Origin: Mucilaginibacter sp.
GTDB lineage: Bacteria; Bacteroidota; Bacteroidia; Sphingobacteriales; Sphingobacteriaceae
DNA length: 6,483 nucleotides
Assembly (NCBI GenBank): GCA_025934475.1
Contig: JAICXZ010000196.1
Coordinates: forward strand, 1-6,483
Direction: 5' to 3'
Positions 1-5,084 of this stretch are shown here, piece by piece. How positions within the stretch are numbered: the stretch's first letter is position 1; each line of letters begins with the position of its first letter. A model generated the notes under the pieces. The model was not told where the DNA came from. It worked only from the letters and a program-made list of their open reading frames with translations, and made no database searches. The translations under genes and the position numbers were made by a program.

Positions 1-2
1 CT

Positions 3-548
3 GAAAAAAAAACAAGCAATTTTATTGAGTTGGATGTAAGGTCCATGCTGGCTCAAAACCAGGATCCATTAAAGACAATTCTGAATAAGATAAACAGTCT
101 GAAGGGAGATGAGGGCCTTAAACTTATCAATGCTTTCGAACCGGTGCCTCTTATTCATTTGTTGAGCGAAAGAGGGTTTACTCACTTTGTTGTAAAGCCG
201 GATAATGCAACCGTGATCACTTATTTCAACAGGATAATACCAGGGCCTGATGTTAATATTGATTCATTGGAATGCGACTTTGCAACAAGCCAGGAGTCAT
301 TTGACAAAACATTTAATCAATTTGGCCCCGACCATGTGAAATATATCGACGTGCGTAACCTTGATATGCCTGGGCCGATGATCACTATATTGGAAAGTCT
401 GAGTGGTCTGAAAAATGATATAGCCCTATTTGTTTATCATAAAAAGCGTCCCGTTTTTTTACTGCCTGAACTGCAGAAACGAGGCTACAGGTATCTGTTT
501 AAAGATATTGCCGACAAGGATGTTAACATGCTCATCTACAAGTCGTGA
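3..548 (+). CDS. Tandem DUF2249 domain protein (5' end at or beyond window edge)
   Basis: A small soluble protein made of two DUF2249 units. The first unit runs from the LDVR motif at bases 30-41 through a PVPLIHLLSERGF segment. The second covers about the last 70 residues, from KYIDVRNLDMPGPMITILE to the C-terminus. DUF2249 has no firmly assigned reaction; it recurs in denitrification and NO-stress loci, often beside or fused to hemerythrin/RIC proteins, and one copy is fused to the RIC protein further along here. The frame stays open from base 3 (EKKTSNFIELDVR), so the true start is probably outside the window. The in-window candidates are a TTG at 30 and an ATG at 45: the TTG sits exactly on the domain boundary with no ribosome site, and the ATG would cut the conserved LDVR. 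The stop overlaps the next gene's GTG start in a GTGA arrangement. There is no signal peptide or membrane segment. Family call is fairly sure; function unknown. Confidence 0.8.
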   Translation, partial: EKKTSNFIELDVRSMLAQNQDPLKTILNKINSLKGDEGLKLINAFEPVPLIHLLSERGFTHFVVKPDNATVITYFNRIIPGPDVNIDSLECDFATSQESFDKTFNQFGPDHVKYIDVRNLDMPGPMITILESLSGLKNDIALFVYHKKRPVFLLPELQKRGYRYLFKDIADKDVNMLIYKS

Positions 549-1831
549 CAACTCACAAACAAAAAGCCGGTGTTTATGCGGTAACCGTGACACACTACGT
601 CACTGCTGCTATATGTTTTGGAGCTCTGGCCGGGATGATTGCCTTTTCGGGAAGCGCTTTTACCGGGCATTACTTTCAGCCGCGCATATTGGCTATTACC
701 CATATGGCCGCATTAGGGTGGGGGACTTGCATCATTTTCGGAGCGTATTATCAGTTGGTTACGGTAATTCTTGAGACTGAGCTTTATAGTGTCAAGCTAG
801 CCTGGCTTTCGTGGGCGATGCTTTTGCCTGGAACGGTAAGCCTGGTTTATGCATTCTGGGAGTTTACACCCGGTATTTGGATGCAAATCGGGGCTCTGCT
901 ATTGCTCGTTTCCATTATTACGTTCACCTTAAATATTTATCTAACTGCAACAAAAGCCGGGAAACAAACCATACAGGAAGATTTTATTTTCAGCGCCTGC
1001 CTCTGCCTTTGTTTTACAGCCATGATTGGCAGCGCGCTCGTCTTCAATTTTACAGGGGCTTTTTTGCTTCAGGGACAATTGCACTACCTGAGATTACATG
1101 CGCACCTGGGCCTCGCTTGCTGGTTCTTGCTTACGGTTATCGGTGTTAGCTCCAAACTGGTGCCTATGTTTTTGGTTTCTTCTTATCAGAATAGGAGAGT
1201 ATTACAGGCGAGCTATTATCTTATAATATCGGCGCTGGTTCTTTTCCTCGTTGATTCCTACATCTTCGGACTCAACATCAAAACTTACTTCATTGCCATT
1301 ATTGGTATAGCTGGCATTGCCTGTTACCTGTATTTTATCTATAAGTGTATTCGAACCCGGATCAGAAAACAAATTGATCTACCGATGAAGCACAGCCTAT
1401 TGTCATTTATTCTGTTTGGCGCAGGGATTGTTTGCATCCCATTTATCATTTATTATTACCGGGCAAATAATCAATTGAACATTCGATACACACTGATATA
1501 CGGCATAATATTGCTGATGGGCTGGATAACCTCTTTGATCCTGGGCCAAACCTTTAAAACCTTACCGTTTATTGTTTGGGTGAGACATTATGAATATTTA
1601 AGCGGCAAAGTAAAAACGCCCATGCCATCTGATTTGTACAAAAACAGTCTTTTGCGGATACAATCATTAGCTTTTGCTGTTTTTTGTGTCAGCTTTATTT
1701 TTGGCTGCCTGGTTGATTCGGCGTTGCTGATCAGGATAGGCAGTGTCGCATTATTGCTAACCGCTGCTACCTATCTCATCAATGTATTCATCATGATATT
1801 ACATAAAACAAGAACATATGATGAACTTTGA
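545..1831 (+). CDS. Heme-copper oxidase subunit I-like 12-TM membrane protein
   Basis: An integral membrane protein of 428 residues with about 12 hydrophobic helices (roughly 10-34, 48-75, 83-105, 110-133, 147-172, 184-212, 222-245, 248-268, 284-306, 314-340, 370-392 and 396-420). Two motifs recall heme-copper oxidase/NO reductase catalytic subunits: THMAALGWG in helix 2 (His53, the usual low-spin heme position) and LRLHAHLGLACW in helix 6 (His185, His187; His180 just before), followed by GVSSKLVPMF. Helix 10, which normally carries heme-binding histidines, has none, so a normal oxygen or NO reductase is unlikely. Bacteroidetes relatives tend to be labelled cytochrome c oxidase subunit I-like; the typical NnrS HTGR motif is absent. 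I chose the GTG start because it overlaps the upstream stop by 4 bp and keeps helix 1; the next in-frame ATG (residue 31) would remove that helix. A heme-binding role in NO handling is inference. Confidence 0.72.
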   Translation: MTTHKQKAGVYAVTVTHYVTAAICFGALAGMIAFSGSAFTGHYFQPRILAITHMAALGWGTCIIFGAYYQLVTVILETELYSVKLAWLSWAMLLPGTVSLVYAFWEFTPGIWMQIGALLLLVSIITFTLNIYLTATKAGKQTIQEDFIFSACLCLCFTAMIGSALVFNFTGAFLLQGQLHYLRLHAHLGLACWFLLTVIGVSSKLVPMFLVSSYQNRRVLQASYYLIISALVLFLVDSYIFGLNIKTYFIAIIGIAGIACYLYFIYKCIRTRIRKQIDLPMKHSLLSFILFGAGIVCIPFIIYYYRANNQLNIRYTLIYGIILLMGWITSLILGQTFKTLPFIVWVRHYEYLSGKVKTPMPSDLYKNSLLRIQSLAFAVFCVSFIFGCLVDSALLIRIGSVALLLTAATYLINVFIMILHKTRTYDEL

Positions 1832-2156
1832 TATCACGGATCAATCCGCCTTTTTGAAAGCTGAGGCTTTTGAGACATTGCGCCTGGTCATCGATCCGGA
1901 GTTGCACGTTAATATCGTCGATCTGGGGCTGGTTTACGATGTCAAAATAGATGAAACGGAGAAACTGATTAATGTGGCCATGACTTTATCCTCTTCATAC
2001 TGTCCGATGGGCGAAAGTATTTTGAATGCGGCAAAAAACTGCCTCGAAAAACATTACCCGGTTTATCGGACCAATGTCGACCTGGTTTGGGAGCCCGTAT
2101 GGTCGTATGATAATATTACCGATGAGGGTAAACGACAACTGGGACTGGAGAAATGA
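1818..2156 (+). CDS. MIP18/DUF59 metal-sulfur cluster assembly factor (SufT/PaaD-like)
   Basis: A 112-residue cytosolic protein of the MIP18 (DUF59) family, whose members (SufT, PaaD, eukaryotic CIA2) help mature iron-sulfur or other metal-sulfur proteins. The family signature is intact: DPE at residues 26-28, VDLGLVYDV at 34-42, and the conserved Cys62 in SYCPMGESI. The length is normal for a single-domain member. The C-terminal VDLVWEPVWSYDNITDEGKRQ-type ending matches the usual family C-terminus. The gene overlaps the upstream membrane-protein gene by 14 bp and its TGA overlaps the next ATG by 4 bp, so it is embedded in the operon. ATG codons stand side by side at 1818 and 1821 and either could be used; no strong ribosome site separates them. 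Lying between two membrane proteins in an NO-related locus, it may supply or repair a metal-sulfur centre under nitrosative stress. That role is inferred from context. Confidence 0.85.
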   Translation: MMNFDITDQSAFLKAEAFETLRLVIDPELHVNIVDLGLVYDVKIDETEKLINVAMTLSSSYCPMGESILNAAKNCLEKHYPVYRTNVDLVWEPVWSYDNITDEGKRQLGLEK

Positions 2157-3343
2157 TACCGAAAACTACCACCTATTACCTGCGCCTGGCGGTCGCGAAT
2201 TTTATAGTACTGACAATATTAGGGCTGATACTACGCTACATACACATCACCAGCATTGGCGACATTAACTACCAGTTCCTGCTCCACGCTCATTCGCATT
2301 TTGCTTTTGCGGGATGGATGTTTTTTGCCATTGCGTTGTTAATTACCAACCTTATTAATAAAGACTGTCTCCCACGGAGTTTCAGGTCGGTGATGGTACT
2401 GACGCTGATCAGCGCTTATGGTATGCTGGTGAGTTTTTACTTGCAGGGATATAAAGCGGTATCCATTACATTCTCAACGCTGTTCATCGTTGTTACTTAT
2501 CGCTTTACATACCTCGTCTTCAAAAAAAAGGCATTAAGAAACAGTGTGAATGAACTGTCGTTTGTATTAATCAAACCCGCCTTGATCTTTTTATGCGTGT
2601 CGTCGATCGGACCATTCGCGCTGGGGCCACTTATGGCAATGGGGTTTAAAAATACCCCGTATTACCAGGATGCCATTTATATATACCTGCATTTCCAGAT
2701 GAATGGCTTTATGCTGCTGGCAGTACTGGGTTTATTCGCATCGGCTCTGACGGTAGATTCATTGACGAAAAGCACCAAAGCCTGGCTCAATTTGTTTGTC
2801 TATTCCACTGTCCTGCTTTATTTTATTTTTACGTTATGGAGTAGCCCCGGAATTTTACTGCAACTATTGGCTGTAGTTGGAGCTATCATCAACCTTGTAA
2901 GTTGGATCGTACTATGTGCTCGTTTCAAGTCTGTATGGTCTGATTGTTCGGCCCTGGCTAAAGCCGCGCTTATTGCCATATCACTTAAAGTGGTCTTCCA
3001 GGTATTCGTTTGTTATCCAGCAATAGGTTCATGGACGTTTTCAAACCGAGACCTCATCATCGGTTATATCCATCTCCTCACGCTTGGCATTATTACTCCG
3101 CTCATTATCGATCAAATACTAAGACAGGGTTTTGTGAGCGTTTGGCCACCTCTTAATTGGATATACATTTACACGGCGGTTGCCTATCTTGCCTTGCTGT
3201 TTCTGCAACCTCTGTTAGCGCAATTTGGTATATCAATCCCTGACTACCAATTGTGGCTGTTTGGCCTGAGCATTTTATTCCTTTTAGTTGGCTTTGCATT
3301 ACTGGGAAAGGTAAAAGCTGTCCATGGTTCTATTGAAAGATGA
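2153..3343 (+). CDS. Second heme-copper oxidase-like multi-TM membrane protein
   Basis: A 396-residue integral membrane protein with about 12 hydrophobic helices. Histidine-bearing segments are LLHAHSHFAFAGW in helix 2 (His45, His47, His49), YLHFQMNGF around helix 6 (His180) and RDLIIGYIHLLTLG around helix 10 (His307). The helix 2/6/10 placement recalls heme-copper oxidase or cbb3/NOR subunit I, but the paired histidines expected in helix 7 are missing and helix 10 has only one. It is therefore not a standard oxidase or NO reductase. It shares little direct sequence with the membrane protein at 545-1831 beyond topology and HAH-type motifs. The start is fixed by an ATGA overlap with the preceding stop. 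The gene ends at the TGA inside the ATGAC-N4-GTCAT palindrome at 3340-3353. It may bind heme or metal and act with its operon partners in NO or electron handling; the substrate is unknown. Confidence 0.7.
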   Translation: MIPKTTTYYLRLAVANFIVLTILGLILRYIHITSIGDINYQFLLHAHSHFAFAGWMFFAIALLITNLINKDCLPRSFRSVMVLTLISAYGMLVSFYLQGYKAVSITFSTLFIVVTYRFTYLVFKKKALRNSVNELSFVLIKPALIFLCVSSIGPFALGPLMAMGFKNTPYYQDAIYIYLHFQMNGFMLLAVLGLFASALTVDSLTKSTKAWLNLFVYSTVLLYFIFTLWSSPGILLQLLAVVGAIINLVSWIVLCARFKSVWSDCSALAKAALIAISLKVVFQVFVCYPAIGSWTFSNRDLIIGYIHLLTLGIITPLIIDQILRQGFVSVWPPLNWIYIYTAVAYLALLFLQPLLAQFGISIPDYQLWLFGLSILFLLVGFALLGKVKAVHGSIER

Positions 3344-3353
3344 CACATGTCAT
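3340..3353 (+). promoter_or_regulatory. FNR-geometry box ATGAC-N4-GTCAT (alternatively weak terminator stem)
   Basis: Two perfect 5-bp arms, ATGAC and GTCAT, are separated by ACAT. This is the 5-4-5 layout of Crp/Fnr-family sites of the FNR/DNR type (consensus TTGAT-N4-ATCAA). It overlaps the stop codon of the upstream gene. A box with the same geometry and outer bases lies before the cytochrome c gene. If transcription starts near 3388-3390, the box centre falls near -42, a class II activator position. Because seven T residues follow directly (3353-3359), the same bases could form a short terminator hairpin for the upstream operon. That stem would be weak: 5 bp, extended only by A-U and G-U pairs. 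Confidence 0.45.
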
Positions 3354-3383
3354 TTTTTTATCTCGTAATAAAGGACAAATTTG
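3353..3383 (+). promoter_or_regulatory. Possible Bacteroidetes-type promoter of the RIC gene
   Basis: Bacteroidetes housekeeping promoters use a TTTG-like -33 element and a TAnnTTTG -7 element about 19 bp apart. CAAATTTG at 3376-3383 matches the -7 element with one mismatch, and TTTT at 3353-3356 stands 19 bp upstream. A start near 3390 would place the ATGAC-N4-GTCAT box at about -42 and the 28-bp palindrome directly over the -7 element. The match is partial, so this is tentative. Confidence 0.25.
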
Positions 3384-3393
3384 TCCTTTATTA
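3366..3393 (+). promoter_or_regulatory. 28-bp perfect palindrome, probable operator before RIC gene
   Basis: The 14-bp arms are perfect inverted copies with no spacer, centred between 3379 and 3380. The central 20 bases read AAAGGACAAATTTGTCCTTT, flanked by TAAT/ATTA. It sits 15-42 bp upstream of the RIC ATG. A related copy (21 of 28 positions) lies in the next intergenic gap, which favours a protein-binding site over a chance palindrome. Dimeric NO- or redox-sensing repressors such as Rrf2/NsrR proteins bind sites of this kind of length and symmetry and commonly control RIC genes. The actual regulator is not in the window. As RNA it would fold into an A/U-rich hairpin, but no U tract follows, so a terminator is unlikely. 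Confidence 0.65.
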
Positions 3394-3407
3394 AAACGCT
3401 TTTAAAA

Positions 3408-4370
3408 ATGGAAACAGAAACAGTACTAGACGTGACGGTGATAGAGCCCAGGCTGAAACACCCAACCATCTTCCAAAATTTTGATTCACTGTTGCCCGGC
3501 GAATCATTTGTAATTCATAACGACCACGATCCTAAACCGCTGTATTATCAGCTATTGGCCGAGCGCGGGCAAACTTTCAACTGGGATTACCTGGAGCAGG
3601 GCCCCGTAATATGGCATGTACGCATCGCAAAAAAGGCTGAAGAAGAGGATACTGATACTGTAGGCGAACTGGTTGCCAAAGACTATCGCAAGGCACAGGT
3701 TTTCAAAAAATATGGTATCGATTTTTGCTGCGGTGGCAGGAAAACAGTTAGTGAGGTTTGTGCTAAAAAAGGCATCAACCAATCGCAACTTGAAAACGAA
3801 TTAGCGGTAGCCGAACAGGGATCAACCGACAGTGAGCACGATTTTCAAAAATGGGACATTGGCTTTCTGAGCGACTATATCATTAATACCCATCATCAAT
3901 ATGTAAAGGATAACACAACTTTTATCAACGAGCTGGCGCAGAAAGTAGCCGGGGTGCACGGTGCCAATCACCCCGAACTTGTAAGGGTTGCCGAAATTTT
4001 TGAACTATTAGGAAGTAACCTTACCCTGCATATGATGAAAGAGGAAAAGATACTTTTTCCACGCATTAAAGAGCTGGCTCATTACAAAAAGATAGGCGCT
4101 ACCATCCCGACCGATGATTTAGGCCTGGTATCAACACCAATTCAGGTAATGGAATCGGAACATGAGCAGGCGGGTGAAGATTTTGAGGAGATCAAAGCGT
4201 TGACTTTGAATTATAAGTTACCGGCAGATGCATGTCGTTCCTATACCATCTTGTTCAAAAAACTGGAAGAATATGAAAATGATTTGCATCGTCACGTGCA
4301 CCTCGAGAATAATATACTATTCCCAAAAGCAATCCAAACTGAAAAAGAACTGGCGCCTATTTCCAGCTAG
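3408..4370 (+). CDS. ric: RIC-type iron-sulfur cluster repair di-iron protein with N-terminal DUF2249
   Basis: A cytosolic protein of the RIC family (ScdA/YtfE/DnrN), which restores iron-sulfur clusters damaged by NO or oxidants. In order: a DUF2249-like domain at about 18-75 (FVIHNDHDPKPLYYQLLAERG), an ScdA_N/DUF542 domain at about 82-125 with the paired Cys107-Cys108 in YGIDFCCGG, and a hemerythrin-like di-iron domain at about 155-310. Likely iron ligands are His162 or His163, His208, Glu212 (HxxxE), His252, His296 and Glu300 (HxxxE), in the pattern known for YtfE. At 320 residues it is longer than the roughly 220-240 of standard RIC proteins because of the DUF2249 domain. The frame is open back to a TTG at 3381, but that lies inside the palindromic operator, so I start at the ATG at 3408, preceded by the A-rich TTTTAAAA usual in Bacteroidetes. 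It appears to be its own transcription unit between the membrane-protein operon and the nos genes. Confidence 0.9.
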   Translation: METETVLDVTVIEPRLKHPTIFQNFDSLLPGESFVIHNDHDPKPLYYQLLAERGQTFNWDYLEQGPVIWHVRIAKKAEEEDTDTVGELVAKDYRKAQVFKKYGIDFCCGGRKTVSEVCAKKGINQSQLENELAVAEQGSTDSEHDFQKWDIGFLSDYIINTHHQYVKDNTTFINELAQKVAGVHGANHPELVRVAEIFELLGSNLTLHMMKEEKILFPRIKELAHYKKIGATIPTDDLGLVSTPIQVMESEHEQAGEDFEEIKALTLNYKLPADACRSYTILFKKLEEYENDLHRHVHLENNILFPKAIQTEKELAPISS

Positions 4371-4396
4371 GGCTACGGTAGATAAAAATTTTAACC

Positions 4397-4424
4397 GAAT
4401 AAAGGATGAAAATGTCTTTTGTTA
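4397..4424 (+). promoter_or_regulatory. Degenerate second copy of the 28-bp operator
   Basis: Aligned without gaps to the perfect palindrome at 3366-3393, it matches at 21 of 28 positions, including the block AATAAAGGA and the right-hand TGTC and TTT. Its own symmetry is reduced: 7 of 14 positions pair. It would recruit the same regulator as the RIC promoter with lower affinity. It lies 141-168 bp upstream of the cytochrome c ATG, and thus upstream of the FNR-like box rather than downstream of it as at the RIC gene. Confidence 0.45.
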
Positions 4425-4475
4425 TTGATATAATTTAAATCATATTAAAATCGAATAATCAAAACAAATAACCTT

Positions 4476-4503
4476 TCAAAATATGATCAATATCATATTT
4501 TGA
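4476..4503 (+). promoter_or_regulatory. FNR/DNR-like inverted repeat upstream of cytochrome c-nosZ
   Basis: Two perfect 12-bp arms are separated by CAAT. The central 20 bases read AATATGATCAATATCATATT. The core ATGAT-N4-ATCAT has the spacing of FNR/DNR/NnrR sites (TTGAT-N4-ATCAA), and its outer A and T match the ATGAC-N4-GTCAT box before the RIC gene. The centre lies 75 bp before the start codon and about 61-63 bp before a start near 4551-4553, a class I activator position. Anaerobic or NO-dependent activation by a Crp/Fnr-family protein is the natural reading. The regulator gene is not in the window. Confidence 0.62.
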
Positions 4504-4519
4504 GCTAAGCCAGATCATG

Positions 4520-4548
4520 TTGCAAGTAATTGGTCTGCAATAGCTTTA
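4520..4548 (+). promoter_or_regulatory. Possible Bacteroidetes-type promoter for cytochrome c-nosZ
   Basis: TTG at 4520-4522 and TAGCTTTA at 4541-4548 resemble the -33 TTTG and -7 TAnnTTTG elements of Bacteroidetes promoters, with an 18-bp gap. TAGCTTTA differs from the -7 consensus only at the last base. The leader would be only about 12-14 nt and A-rich. The helpful coincidence is that the FNR-like repeat then falls near -61.5. Based on a loose consensus. Confidence 0.35.
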
Positions 4549-4564
4549 CAAAAAACCGATAACC

Positions 4565-5062
4565 ATGAATACGAAGAATCTGAAACACCTAATTCCTGCG
4601 CTAATCATAGCTAGCGCAAGCTTTTTATATGCCTGTGGAGGCTCCGGAGCCCAAACCGGAGGTGATGAAAATAGTTCCGCCTCATCATCAACCGCATCTG
4701 CCGACGTGGATCCCGATGCAAAAAGCGATAGCAAAGGCCTGGGCAAATTCACCTCAGTTCAATTGGGGCCAATAGACAATGCCATGGCTGATAAGGGCAA
4801 AGCAGTATTTACTGCCAAATGCTCAGCCTGCCATAAGATTACTACCGACAAAGTAGTCGGCCCCGGTTTAAAGGGCGTTACCCAAAGGCGCACGCCCGAG
4901 TGGATCATGAACCAAATCACCAACCCAATTGAGATGGAGCAAAAGGATCCTGTGGGTAAAGCATTGCTGGCTAAACACCTCACCCAGATGACTTTCCAGA
5001 ACGTATCTGACGATGAAACCCGCCAGCTGTTGGAATATTTAAGGCAAAACGATAAACAATAA
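4565..5062 (+). CDS. Lipoprotein monoheme c-type cytochrome, likely electron donor to NosZ
   Basis: A 165-residue c-type cytochrome on the outer side of the cytoplasmic membrane. Residues 1-23 form a lipoprotein signal peptide (lysine-containing N-terminus, hydrophobic core, LYAC) with Cys24 as the predicted lipidated residue. A Ser/Ala/Asp-rich linker follows (about 25-60), then a single class I cytochrome c domain (about 70-163). Heme attachment is CSACH at 86-90, with His90 as proximal ligand. VVGPGLKGV (97-105) is the usual loop after the heme site, and Met142 in TQMTFQNVSDDE is the probable distal ligand. Small cytochromes c are common beside clade II nosZ genes, where they are thought to pass electrons to the CuA site. 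Only 22 bp separate it from nosZ, so the two are almost certainly co-transcribed. The ATG follows an A-rich leader with no Shine-Dalgarno sequence. The class is secure; the donor role is inferred from position. Confidence 0.9.
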   Translation: MNTKNLKHLIPALIIASASFLYACGGSGAQTGGDENSSASSSTASADVDPDAKSDSKGLGKFTSVQLGPIDNAMADKGKAVFTAKCSACHKITTDKVVGPGLKGVTQRRTPEWIMNQITNPIEMEQKDPVGKALLAKHLTQMTFQNVSDDETRQLLEYLRQNDKQ

Positions 5063-5084
5063 GACCAACCCCAAAAACTATATC

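Larger units (their letters stand above)
4371..4564 (+). other. 194-bp AT-rich regulatory gap before the cytochrome c-nosZ unit
   Basis: No gene is supported here. The gap is AT-rich and holds a degenerate copy of the RIC operator (4397-4424), an AT-rich stretch with scattered TTGAT/ATCAT half sites (about 4425-4446), a long FNR-like inverted repeat (4476-4503) and a possible promoter (4520-4548). I see no convincing terminator for the RIC gene. Confidence 0.6.

Noticed and set aside
430..774. Open frame across the DUF2249/membrane-protein junction
   Set aside because: It is out of frame with two well-supported genes and its translation has no recognisable domain.
811..1149. Open frame inside the first membrane-protein gene
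   Set aside because: It is a shadow of the real frame, which has clear membrane helices and histidine motifs over the same bases.
545..1831. Assignment as NnrS
   Set aside because: The topology is similar, but the characteristic NnrS GHTGR-type motif is absent and the HAHLGL...LVPMF pattern fits oxidase-like relatives better.
2026..2268. Open frame spanning the MIP18 gene and the second membrane-protein gene
   Set aside because: It is a shadow frame; the ATGA overlap of the two real genes explains the region.
3381..3407. Upstream in-frame TTG start for the RIC gene
   Set aside because: It lies inside the perfect 28-bp palindrome, and the nine extra residues belong to no domain. The ATG at 3408 has a typical A-rich leader.
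4371..4400. Possible terminator after the RIC gene
   Set aside because: Only a 3-bp CTA/TAG stem and a short AAAATTTT are present, with no G/C-rich hairpin followed by a T tract.
4228..4428. Small open frame running from the RIC 3' end into the intergenic gap
   Set aside because: It begins inside the RIC hemerythrin domain in another frame, and its tail only covers AT-rich regulatory sequence.
4425..4446. TTGAT...ATCAT half sites as another FNR box
   Set aside because: The half sites are 9 bp apart instead of 4 and lie in generally AT-rich sequence where such matches are expected by chance.
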